A stretch of DNA of 6,842 nucleotides from Gammaproteobacteria bacterium (GCA_002402245.1 NVVP01000001.1:74914-81755), one strand, 5' to 3'. Numbered from the stretch's first letter, positions 1 through 5,920 are shown. The notes: generated by a model from the sequence alone, not told the origin. Numbers and translations: made by a program.

Positions 1-470
1 TTTCAATTGGCTCTGTTGCTGCATTGGTACATGACGTATTGCTTACATTAGGTGCATTCTCTATCTTTCAAATTGAGTTTGATTTAACCGTTCTAGCGGC
101 TATTTTGGCCATTATTGGTTATTCGCTGAATGATACGATTGTAGTATTTGATCGTGTACGTGAAACCTTCTTAAAAATGCGTAAAGGCACACCAGAAGAG
201 ATCATTAACTTTGCTCTAAACGATACATTAAGCCGAACATTAGTGACGTCATTAACTACTTTATTAGTGGTTATTTCATTGTTTTTATTTGGTGGTGAAG
301 TGATTCATGCATTTGCAATCGCATTGATTATGGGCATCATTGTCGGAACATACTCTTCCATTTATATCGCCAGTAATGTGGTGTTAACCATGGGTGTGAG
401 TAAAGCTGATTTAATGCCAGTACCGAAAGATGAGAATTCTGAAATTGGTGAAGATGGTAGTCAAGTTTAG
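1..470 (+). CDS. secF: SecF, protein translocase subunit, C-terminal part (5' truncated by window edge)
   Basis: SecF is an inner-membrane subunit of the SecDF complex, which uses the proton gradient to help pull exported proteins through SecYEG on the periplasmic side. The open frame runs in from the left edge (first full codon at position 3) and gives about 155 residues. The SecF signature is plain: a helix ending in LVHDVLLTLG, then FDLTVLAAILAIIGYSLNDT followed by IVVFDRVRE, then further hydrophobic helices (LVTSLTTLLVVISLFLFGG, and AFAIALIMGIIVGTYSSIYIA) and a short polar tail. This corresponds to roughly the last four of six membrane segments. The internal TTG at 24 is not the true start, because the frame and the homology both continue upstream of it. 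secD would be expected to the left. Transcription most likely ends at the palindrome at 491-536. Confidence 0.96.
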   Translation, partial: SIGSVAALVHDVLLTLGAFSIFQIEFDLTVLAAILAIIGYSLNDTIVVFDRVRETFLKMRKGTPEEIINFALNDTLSRTLVTSLTTLLVVISLFLFGGEVIHAFAIALIMGIIVGTYSSIYIASNVVLTMGVSKADLMPVPKDENSEIGEDGSQV

Positions 471-490
471 GTAAATTTTTCAATAAATTT

Positions 491-536
491 AGACATAAAA
501 AAAGCCCGATATTAATATCGGGCTTTTTTTATGTCT
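491..536. terminator. Perfect palindromic bidirectional terminator between secF and the convergent small gene
   Basis: The 46 bases are an exact inverted repeat centred between 513 and 514. A GC-rich core (GCCCGATATT / AATATCGGGC, 504-523) is flanked by seven A on the left and seven T on the right, and then by GACAT/ATGTC arms. Either strand therefore reads as a stem followed by a U-tract, as expected for a factor-independent terminator working in both directions. It sits 20 bp after the secF stop and 21 bp before the stop of the minus-strand gene, so it can serve both. Confidence 0.93.
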
Positions 537-557
537 TTGTTTGATGCTCTTTGCAGA

Positions 558-776
558 TTAAGCTCGGGCGACAGAGTGGTTTAAATGTCGCTGAATATGA
601 AGGATATCTGCTGAAATGGCATCGGTTTCTAATAGTGCGGCATCTTGTTCAACGGACTGCACACTAATTATTCTTAGATTCGATGAATTATTTGCTTGAA
701 AGCTCATGAAGTGAGCAAACTCTTCTAGCCCTTGCATAATGTTTCGGGCATCTAATTCTTGTGCTTTATTAGTCAT
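558..776 (-). CDS. Small protein of unknown function (72 aa)
   Basis: I do not recognise this gene. It reads from ATG at 776 to TAA at 558 and gives a soluble, mildly acidic 72-residue protein with no signal peptide, membrane helix or cysteine. Residues 1-25 (start MTNKAQELDARNIMQGLEEF) look helical. The middle (NLRIISVQSVEQDAALLETD) could form a strand and a helix, and the tail is His-rich (HIQRHLNHSVARA). Support for a real gene is its placement: it converges on secF and ends just before a bidirectional terminator that would otherwise serve only one gene. The ribosome-binding site is weak (AGCAG about 6 bases before ATG), and no clear promoter was found, although a TTGACT hexamer lies on this strand at 849-844. 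It could be a chance open frame, but position favours a gene. Confidence 0.55.
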   Translation of the reverse strand: MTNKAQELDARNIMQGLEEFAHFMSFQANNSSNLRIISVQSVEQDAALLETDAISADILHIQRHLNHSVARA

Positions 777-861
777 AATTTACTGCTTTGTTGGTATACG
801 TAGTTATTTTATCGACAAAGAATGCAGTTTCTTTAGTTAAAATAGTCAAAATGTGAGGTGG

Positions 862-886
862 TGGTTGAATTTAACCAGTTATGGTT
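862..886. promoter_or_regulatory. Possible operator: three alternating TGGTT/AACCA half-sites
   Basis: TGGTTGAATTTAACCA (862-877) is a 16-bp inverted repeat with one mismatched pair (G867 against T872). It is followed by a further TGGTT at 882-886, which forms a second inverted pair with AACCA at 873-877. The two direct copies are spaced 20 bp apart, about two helical turns. The element lies about 60-80 bp upstream of the TATAAT at 944. That geometry fits an activator or repressor dimer site, but no known regulator consensus was matched. Confidence 0.3.
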
Positions 887-943
887 GTAGGAATTAGTCA
901 TGAAACTTCATCACCAAGGTAAGTCATTGTTGTGACGGATAAA

Positions 944-949
944 TATAAT
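944..949 (+). promoter_or_regulatory. Candidate -10 box for the 1073-2860 operon
   Basis: The hexamer is a perfect TATAAT. No good -35 lies 16-18 bp upstream (the hexamers there, such as AGTCAT, match poorly), so the promoter would need an activator if real. Transcription from it would start near 956 and leave a 5' leader of roughly 115 bases before the ATG at 1073. Confidence 0.35.
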
Positions 950-1072
950 ATGGAGTGAACTTTGCAACCATAAGCTGACTCTAAAGCTAACGAGGAATTT
1001 CCTGATTATTTAAAAGGGAAAATACGGTATGGTGGCGGGAAGAAAACTACAGAATTTAATGAGGAGAAGGAA

Positions 1073-1867
1073 ATGCGAACGATGAAATCATGGCTATTTG
1101 TCTTGATGGCAGCATTCAGTCAATCGAGTATGGCAGAGCTTATTGATGTAAAAATACATTATATTGGCCCAGTGACCGGTGGTGTTTGGTTTGGTGTACA
1201 ACAAGGTCTAACTGAAGCAAATATCCAAGGTGAGTTTTTAGGGCAAAAATACAGCCTTGAAGTGGTATCAGTAGAAGAGTTAGCCAAGGCTGAATCAGTT
1301 ACCGCGGTATTATTAGCGACGGATGTAACACAAATACTTTCTGTGGCTAATCAAGCTGCATTGTCTAATGTAGCTGTTTTTAACTTAATCTCCGATAAAG
1401 ATGAGTTGCGTAGTGCGTGTTTAGCCAATTTATTAAACATTACTCCTAGCCAAAAAATGAAACAAGATGCCTTGGCACAGTGGTTAGTAAAACATCCTGA
1501 TTCAACAGCGCATATACAAGGCTGGCATAAAAGCTTTAAAAAGTTTGCTGCAAGTCAGTTGAACTCAAGATTTACTAAAGCGCATCGCAGTATTATGAAT
1601 GATGATGCATGGGCAGGTTGGGCAGCAGTTAAAATGCTTTCAGATACCGTTGCACGCAATCAAAGCAGTGATGCCGGTGTAATGTTAAATTACCTTAAAA
1701 ATGACATAGCATTTGATGGCCAAAAAGGCGCGGGTGCAACTTTCCGTGACACCGGCCAATTACGTCAGCTAGTATTAATTATTGATGAAGATAAGATTGT
1801 TGCAGAAGCACCTTTACGAGGTGTTAAAGGCGGCTTAGATAGTTTAGGCTTAGCTAGCTGTAAATAA
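1073..1867 (+). CDS. Periplasmic substrate-binding-like protein, PQQ-dependent alcohol dehydrogenase ABC-system type, compact form
   Basis: This 264-residue secreted protein has a clear signal peptide (MRTMKSWLFVLMAAFSQSSMA, cleavage before ELID). The start at 1073 follows a strong GAGGAGAAGG; a second ATG at codon 4 is possible. The mature N-terminus (VKIHYIGPVTGGVWFGVQQGLTEAN) fits the first strand and helix of a type I periplasmic binding lobe. The C-terminal part (DDAWAGWAAVKML near 177-189, DIAFDGQKGAGATFRDTGQLRQ near 211-231, GGLDSLGLASCK at the end) matches what I recall of the substrate-binding family linked to PQQ-dependent alcohol dehydrogenases (TIGR03863 type). Those proteins are usually about 350-400 residues, and here the stretch after DALAQWLV (133-139) jumps almost directly to the SQLNSRF segment, so much of the second lobe seems absent. 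Cys116 and Cys263 are the only cysteines in the mature protein and might pair. It lies 39 bp upstream of the propeller gene, probably in one transcript. No ABC ATPase or permease is adjacent, so a transport role is uncertain. Confidence 0.8.
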   Translation: MRTMKSWLFVLMAAFSQSSMAELIDVKIHYIGPVTGGVWFGVQQGLTEANIQGEFLGQKYSLEVVSVEELAKAESVTAVLLATDVTQILSVANQAALSNVAVFNLISDKDELRSACLANLLNITPSQKMKQDALAQWLVKHPDSTAHIQGWHKSFKKFAASQLNSRFTKAHRSIMNDDAWAGWAAVKMLSDTVARNQSSDAGVMLNYLKNDIAFDGQKGAGATFRDTGQLRQLVLIIDEDKIVAEAPLRGVKGGLDSLGLASCK

Positions 1868-1906
1868 ATTGTAACCAAGAAATATAATAAAACTGAAGGA
1901 AAGAGA

Positions 1907-2860
1907 ATGAAACTAACACATATTTTAGCAACAACATTATTGGTGATGAGCGCTAATACATGGGCTGAACCTACTTACCGTTTATTCGTAACTAATGAGA
2001 AAAGTAACTCAGTGAGTGTTATTGATTCACGTACTGGTGAATTAGAAACGACATTAGAAATTGGTGATCGTCCACGTGGCATTGGTTTATCACCTGATCA
2101 CAAAACATTGTATGTAGCATTAAGTGAAGAAAATGCAATTGGTATGGTCGATGTTGCGACACTTAAGTTTTTAGGTAAATTAGACGCTGGTGAAGATCCT
2201 GAAACATTTGCAGTTCACCCTAATGGCAATCTGTACTTATCAAATGAAGATGATGCAAAAGCGACTGTTGTTAACCCAACGACAGGCGAAATTATTGCTG
2301 AAATTCGTGTCGGTTTAGAGCCTGAAGGTGTAGCAGCTTCACCTACAGGTGATATTGTTTTAGTGACAAGTGAATCAACTAATATGGTTCATGTGATTCA
2401 AGTACCTGAGCATAAAGTAATTGCCAATGTTTTAGTGGCCGCTCGCCCTCGTGGTTTAGCGTTCAACAAAAGCGGTAGCCTTGCTTATGTAAGTAGTGAA
2501 ATTGGCAATGAGCTTGCGATTATTGATATGAGTACCTACCAAATAATCAAACAAGTTGTGGTTGATATCCCTAAATCAAAACCAATGGCTATTGCTCTTA
2601 GTCCAGATGATAAAACACTTTATATGACAACAGGTCGTGCCGCTAAAGTGGTTATTATGGATGCTGAAACATTAGCGATTAAATCAACAGCCGATGTGGG
2701 TAAACGCGTATGGGGTGCAGTATTAAGCCGTGATGGTTCAACTCTTTATACTGCTAATGGTGTGAGCAATACCGTATCAGTTGTTGATACTGCGACTAGC
2801 AAATCCACTATGGAAATTGAAGTAGGTAAAGGTCCTTGGGGCTTAGCATTAGATGATTAA
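1907..2860 (+). CDS. Secreted seven-bladed YVTN beta-propeller protein, PQQ-dehydrogenase-associated type
   Basis: The 317-residue product starts at ATG 1907 after GAAGGAAAGAGA and carries a signal peptide (MKLTHILATTLLVMSANTWA, cleavage before EPTY). The rest is seven repeats with the pattern of YVTN propellers: a turn such as RPRG, then SPD..TLYV, then N.V.VID. The turn recurs near residues 56, 98, 138, 180, 225, 267 and 309 (RPRG, DPET, EPEG, RPRG, KPMA, RVWG, GPWG), giving seven blades, with the N-terminal strand (YRLFVTN..SNSVSVID) likely closing the last one. The order, a binding-protein-like gene followed by this propeller, resembles gene sets found beside PQQ-dependent alcohol dehydrogenases (TIGR03866 type). 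E. coli YncE is a more distant single-gene relative. It probably acts in the periplasm as a protein- or ligand-binding scaffold; no catalytic residues can be named. A hairpin terminator follows at 2893-2924. Confidence 0.86.
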   Translation: MKLTHILATTLLVMSANTWAEPTYRLFVTNEKSNSVSVIDSRTGELETTLEIGDRPRGIGLSPDHKTLYVALSEENAIGMVDVATLKFLGKLDAGEDPETFAVHPNGNLYLSNEDDAKATVVNPTTGEIIAEIRVGLEPEGVAASPTGDIVLVTSESTNMVHVIQVPEHKVIANVLVAARPRGLAFNKSGSLAYVSSEIGNELAIIDMSTYQIIKQVVVDIPKSKPMAIALSPDDKTLYMTTGRAAKVVIMDAETLAIKSTADVGKRVWGAVLSRDGSTLYTANGVSNTVSVVDTATSKSTMEIEVGKGPWGLALDD

Positions 2861-2892
2861 TTACTAGTCATTTAATCATTGCTGATTAAAAT

Positions 2893-2924
2893 AACTCGAT
2901 GAGAGCAGTCCCATCGGGTTTTTT
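2893..2924 (+). terminator. Rho-independent terminator after the propeller gene
   Basis: The arm AACTCGATG (2893-2901) pairs with CATCGGGTT (2912-2920), with one T-G wobble, around a 10-base loop. T2919 to T2924 form a run of six T. It lies 32 bp after the propeller stop codon and separates this operon from the mpl cluster. Confidence 0.85.
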
Positions 2925-2950
2925 ATTGTCTTTAATCAGGCTGACAGGCT

Positions 2951-2978
2951 TTGTTGTTATGCCTTCACGGGTTATCAT
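2951..2978 (+). promoter_or_regulatory. Candidate promoter placed for a leaderless start of the membrane-protein gene
   Basis: TATCAT (2973-2978, five of six to TATAAT) lies 16 bp after TTGTTG (2951-2956, a weak -35). With usual spacing, transcription would begin at about 2985, which is the A of the ATG itself. The -35 match is poor, so this is a tentative call. Confidence 0.3.
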
Positions 2979-2984
2979 AAACAA

Positions 2985-3497
2985 ATGAATATTATTTTAC
3001 GCTATATTGATGTGTGCTTATTTAAAGCGGGCCCTGCTGATATGCCGGCATCAAACCGAGTTTTATTGATGACGTTACTGAGTTATGTGCTCATCAATAT
3101 TATTGTCAGCCAAACAGAATATAGTTTAAATGCGAGTTTATTTACCAGCATTGCAGACTTATTGTTTATGCTATTGACCGTGACATTATTATTAAAATTA
3201 CGGGCTAAACAATCGCGTCTAAACCAAACCTTATCAGCCTTAGCCGGTTCAAGCTGTTGCATGGCGATAGTAAGTTTACCTGCTGTAATTTGGTTTAGTG
3301 GTATTGCAGAAGCCGAACAAGCCTCTAGTTATGCGATGATCTTTTTAGTGGGCTTTATGTTCTGGAGTTTGATGGTAATGTCTCATATATTCCGTCAAGC
3401 CTTAGAGGTTAAAGCGGGTGTAGCAACCGCTATTACGGTTGTCTATGTCACTTTATCTCTATTAGTATTTGGCATCACCATGTCAGGAGTGGCGTAA
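2985..3497 (+). CDS. Integral membrane protein of unknown function, five predicted helices, first gene of the mpl cluster
   Basis: I cannot assign a function. The 170-residue product has a short amphipathic N-terminus (MNIILRYIDVCLFKAGPADM) and hydrophobic segments near 25-42, 51-70, 84-106, 115-135 and 145-166, so it should span the inner membrane about five times. There is a basic loop KLRAKQSRLN near 71-80 and a CC pair at 91-92. Length and helix count are compatible with a Yip1-like protein, but I see no diagnostic motif and would not rely on that. ATG 2985 is the only sensible start: no ATG, GTG or TTG precedes it in frame after the terminator, yet it lacks a recognisable ribosome-binding site. 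Its TAA abuts the mpl ATG, and the mpl ribosome-binding site lies inside it. It is therefore probably co-transcribed and translationally coupled with mpl, which hints at a cell-envelope role. Confidence 0.85.
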   Translation: MNIILRYIDVCLFKAGPADMPASNRVLLMTLLSYVLINIIVSQTEYSLNASLFTSIADLLFMLLTVTLLLKLRAKQSRLNQTLSALAGSSCCMAIVSLPAVIWFSGIAEAEQASSYAMIFLVGFMFWSLMVMSHIFRQALEVKAGVATAITVVYVTLSLLVFGITMSGVA

Positions 3498-4853
3498 ATG
3501 CACATTCATATTTTAGGTATTTGTGGCACATTCATGGGCGGCGTCGCTTTATTAGCGCGCGAGTTAGGTATGACCGTATCGGGCAGCGATGCCAATGTGT
3601 ATCCTCCCATGAGCGATCAACTTGAAGCGGCCGGCATTAGTTTGCAAGAAGGCTATTTGGCGGAGCATTTAGATCCCGCACCTGACTTGGTAGTGATGGG
3701 CAATGCAATGTCACGTGGCAACCCAGCGGTTGAATATGTATTGAATAAAGGCCTGCCTTATATCTCTGGCCCACAATGGTTAGCTGAATATGTATTAAAA
3801 GATAAATGGGTGTTGGCGGTATCAGGCACACATGGTAAAACAACCACTAGCAGCATGTTAGCGTGGATATTACATGACTCAGGCATGGCGCCTGGATTTT
3901 TGATTGGCGGCGTACCGAGTAACTTTGGTGAGACAGCCCGTTTAGGCGAAACACCCTTTTTTGTAATTGAGGCAGATGAATACGACACTGCCTTTTTCGA
4001 TAAACGCTCGAAATTTGTTCATTATCATCCTCGTACCTTAGTGATTAATAATCTTGAATTTGATCATGCTGATATTTTTGATGACTTAGCCGCTATTCAA
4101 AAGCAATTTCACCATGTGATTCGAACGGTACCATCAGAAGGCTTGATTATCAGCCCTGAAGGCGTGCCAGCGATTGAAGACACCCTTGATATGGGCTGTT
4201 GGACACCTAGGCTCACAGTAGGGCTTAAACAAGGCCAACTACAAGCCAGCGACGTAAAAGAAGATGGTAGCCAATTCTCAGTATTCTTTGATAATGATAA
4301 AGTCGCAGAAGTTAATTGGTCCTTATTAGGCATGCACAATGTGAACAATGCCTTAGCCGCCATTGCCGCTGCCCGTCATGTTGGCGTATCAATCGAATAT
4401 GCCTGTGAAGCCTTGCAACGTTTTACCGGCATTAAACGTCGGATGGAATTACGTGGAGAGGTTAGAGGCGTACGTGTCTATGATGATTTTGCTCATCATC
4501 CGACAGCCATTACCACCACATTAAATGGTTTGCGAGCTAATCTAGGTGATAAGAAAATAATCGCTATTTTAGAGCCACGATCTAATACCATGAAAATGGG
4601 TATTCATCAGCAAACATTAGCTGAATCTCTACAAGCAGCTGATCAAGTAATCTTATTTGAACAGCAAGGCATGGGCTTGTCACTAGACACCATTCAACAA
4701 CAATTAGGTGACACCGCCTGCGTTAAACATAGCATTGAAGATATTATTAGCGTCGTGTGCCAACAAGCACAACAAGGCGACACGGTATTAATCATGAGCA
4801 ATGGTGGCTTCGGTGGCATTCATCAAAAACTATTAACGGCCTTAGCACAATGA
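3498..4853 (+). CDS. mpl: UDP-N-acetylmuramate:L-alanyl-gamma-D-glutamyl-meso-diaminopimelate ligase (Mpl)
   Basis: Mpl is the cytoplasmic ATP-dependent ligase that joins recycled murein tripeptide L-Ala-gamma-D-Glu-meso-DAP to UDP-MurNAc, returning it to peptidoglycan synthesis. The 451-residue product is close to the usual length of about 455. The N-terminal nucleotide-sugar domain begins MHIHILGICGTFMGG and includes SGSDANVYPPMSDQLEAAGI (28-47), typical of Mpl rather than MurC. The ATP-binding loop SGTHGKTTTSS spans 109-119. The central domain has EADEYDTAFFDKRSKF (158-173) and NNLEFDHADIFDD (184-196). The C-terminal ligase domain has GMHNVNNALAA (278-288), DDFAHHPTAI (329-338), LEPRSNTMK (358-366) and SNGGFGGIHQK (434-444). 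The start follows AGGAG (3485-3489) and directly abuts the stop of the upstream membrane-protein gene. Its TGA overlaps the ubiX ATG. All key motifs look intact. Confidence 0.97.
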   Translation: MHIHILGICGTFMGGVALLARELGMTVSGSDANVYPPMSDQLEAAGISLQEGYLAEHLDPAPDLVVMGNAMSRGNPAVEYVLNKGLPYISGPQWLAEYVLKDKWVLAVSGTHGKTTTSSMLAWILHDSGMAPGFLIGGVPSNFGETARLGETPFFVIEADEYDTAFFDKRSKFVHYHPRTLVINNLEFDHADIFDDLAAIQKQFHHVIRTVPSEGLIISPEGVPAIEDTLDMGCWTPRLTVGLKQGQLQASDVKEDGSQFSVFFDNDKVAEVNWSLLGMHNVNNALAAIAAARHVGVSIEYACEALQRFTGIKRRMELRGEVRGVRVYDDFAHHPTAITTTLNGLRANLGDKKIIAILEPRSNTMKMGIHQQTLAESLQAADQVILFEQQGMGLSLDTIQQQLGDTACVKHSIEDIISVVCQQAQQGDTVLIMSNGGFGGIHQKLLTALAQ

Positions 4854-5470
4854 CAGATAACAAACATATTGCCTTAGCTTTAACCGGTGCATCAGGCGCA
4901 CCCTATAGCAAACGATTATTAGAAGTCTTATTGGGTCAAGGCATGACCGTGCATTTAATGATTTCAGCAGCCGCGCGGATTGTATTTTCAGACGAACTTG
5001 ATTGGAAATTGCCCGGTCGAGCCGGTGATGTACAAAAATACTTGGTCAAAGAATTCAATTGCCAACCTGAATTACTGCAAGTGTATGGAGAGCAGCAATG
5101 GAGTTCACCCCTAGCCAGTGGATCGCACAAAATAGAAACAATGATTGTCTGCCCCTGCACCATGGGCACCTTATCGTCTATTGCCTGTGGCAGTAGTGAT
5201 AATTTAATCAATCGCGCCGCTGACGTGATGATTAAAGAAAATCGCCGTTTAATCCTCGTGCCCCGTGAAGCACCTTTCTCAGCAATCCATTTAGAAAATA
5301 TGCTTAAATTATCTCGCCTAGGAGTGTGTATTTTACCGCCTAGCCCAGGCTTCTATTTCAAGCCGACACAGCTTGAACAATTGGTTGATTTTGTCGTAGC
5401 CAAAATATTAGACCAAGCAAAGATTGAACATGACTTGCAACCTCGTTGGGGTGAGAAAGAGAGGAATTAG
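4850..5470 (+). CDS. ubiX: Flavin prenyltransferase UbiX
   Basis: UbiX attaches a dimethylallyl group to FMN, making the prenylated flavin cofactor used by the UbiD decarboxylase in ubiquinone synthesis. The 206-residue product has the family landmarks in order: IALALTGASGAPYSKRLLE (7-25) for FMN binding, MISAAARIV (37-45), CPCTMGTLSSIACG and SDNLINRAADV (101-125), the loop LVPREAPFSAIH (136-147) and the PPSPGFY motif (163-169). The start is ATG 4850, which overlaps the mpl stop as ATGA. The same frame is open further upstream to an ATG at 4757 inside mpl, but that extension lacks family sequence and the true N-terminus is MTDNKHIA. There is no good ribosome-binding site, so translation probably depends on re-initiation after mpl. 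The stop at 5468-5470 is one base from the end of the convergent minus-strand gene, and no clear terminator lies between. Confidence 0.97.
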   Translation: MTDNKHIALALTGASGAPYSKRLLEVLLGQGMTVHLMISAAARIVFSDELDWKLPGRAGDVQKYLVKEFNCQPELLQVYGEQQWSSPLASGSHKIETMIVCPCTMGTLSSIACGSSDNLINRAADVMIKENRRLILVPREAPFSAIHLENMLKLSRLGVCILPPSPGFYFKPTQLEQLVDFVVAKILDQAKIEHDLQPRWGEKERN

Positions 5471-5471
5471 C

Positions 5472-5750
5472 TTATTTCTTTGAGAGCTTTTTCAAAGGAG
5501 GTGAGCCTTCAGATTTTACTTTCTGAATAGCTTCCAACCAATATTCCCAAAAAGAACTATCTGCTGGAGTATCATCTTGAAGCCAATACTCTCCACCACT
5601 TAATATATCAGTTAAGTCGATAGTCCCTGTTTGCTCCCAATATTTCTGCAGCATATAAAGCATCGCTTCATAACCTTCTTTTTCAGTGATAAGTTCACTG
5701 CTGAATATCTTTCCCGTATCGTCTATTTTTCCATCACTTTCTAATTTCAT
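5472..5750 (-). CDS. Small acidic Trp-rich protein of unknown function (92 aa)
   Basis: I cannot name this gene. From ATG at 5750 it encodes 92 residues with no signal peptide, membrane helix or cysteine. The core reads TEKEGYEAMLYMLQKYWEQTG, then DLTDILSGG, then PADSSFWEYWLEAIQKVK, with a Lys-rich tail (PPLKKLSKK). The regular aromatic and acidic pattern looks like a folded helical domain, and small proteins of this style occur in many proteobacteria, sometimes as immunity-like proteins, but no toxin partner is visible here. A GTG at 5759 would add three residues (MSI), but nothing resembling a ribosome-binding site precedes it. The ATG at 5750 has AGTGAG five bases upstream, so I prefer it. 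It converges on ubiX with a 1-bp gap and is divergent from fhs. Confidence 0.8.
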   Translation of the reverse strand: MKLESDGKIDDTGKIFSSELITEKEGYEAMLYMLQKYWEQTGTIDLTDILSGGEYWLQDDTPADSSFWEYWLEAIQKVKSEGSPPLKKLSKK

Positions 5751-5897
5751 GATACTCACTATAATTTTAGTCTATAAGGCTGAATAATATTTCTTGAAAT
5801 TGTATTAATTTTCATTTCCTTGAGAATACCACTTTAAGGATATTTATATATTTACCTTTCATCTTGGATCTTTGTATTATTCATATAAAATTCAGTA

Positions 5898-5911
5898 TGA
5901 TTAGCTAATCA
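5898..5911. promoter_or_regulatory. Perfect 14-bp palindrome, candidate operator upstream of fhs
   Basis: TGATTAGCTAATCA is an exact inverted repeat. It ends 9 bp before a TATAAT and so covers the place where the -35 hexamer of that promoter should be. A dimeric regulator bound here would block or recruit RNA polymerase. I matched it to no known regulator consensus. Confidence 0.4.
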
Positions 5912-5920
5912 CAACTAACG

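Larger units (their letters stand above)
777..1072. other. Divergent intergenic region, non-coding
   Basis: This stretch separates the minus-strand small gene from the plus-strand operon starting at 1073, so it should carry promoters for both. It contains a near-palindrome at 862-877 with an extra half-site to 886, a perfect TATAAT at 944-949, and a good ribosome-binding site at the right end (GAGGAGAAGG, 1061-1070). No RNA gene or known riboswitch was recognised. A 36-bp open frame (ATG 900, TGA 933) lies upstream of the TATAAT and is not considered coding. Confidence 0.6.

Noticed and set aside
900..935. Eleven-codon open frame with a TAGGA upstream, possible leader peptide
   Set aside because: It ends before the only good -10 box (944), so it would not be on the operon transcript, and it contains no codon run typical of attenuation.
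3637..4363. Several minus-strand open frames inside mpl
   Set aside because: They are antisense shadows of a well-supported mpl frame, have no recognisable protein features, and lack ribosome-binding sites.
4757..4849. Upstream extension of the ubiX reading frame to an ATG inside mpl
   Set aside because: The added 31 residues have no UbiX similarity, and the ATG at 4850 overlapping the mpl stop gives the normal UbiX N-terminus.
4936..5211. Minus-strand open frame inside ubiX
   Set aside because: It is antisense to conserved UbiX motifs, and its composition (many Cys and Ser) is typical of a non-coding frame.
5476..5499. Hairpin CTTTGA/TCAAAG as a terminator between ubiX and the convergent gene
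   Set aside because: The stem is short and AT-rich, and no T-tract follows on either strand, so it does not qualify as a rho-independent terminator.
5750..5759. GTG at 5759 as the start of the small minus-strand gene
   Set aside because: No ribosome-binding site precedes it, while the ATG three codons later has AGTGAG at a suitable distance.
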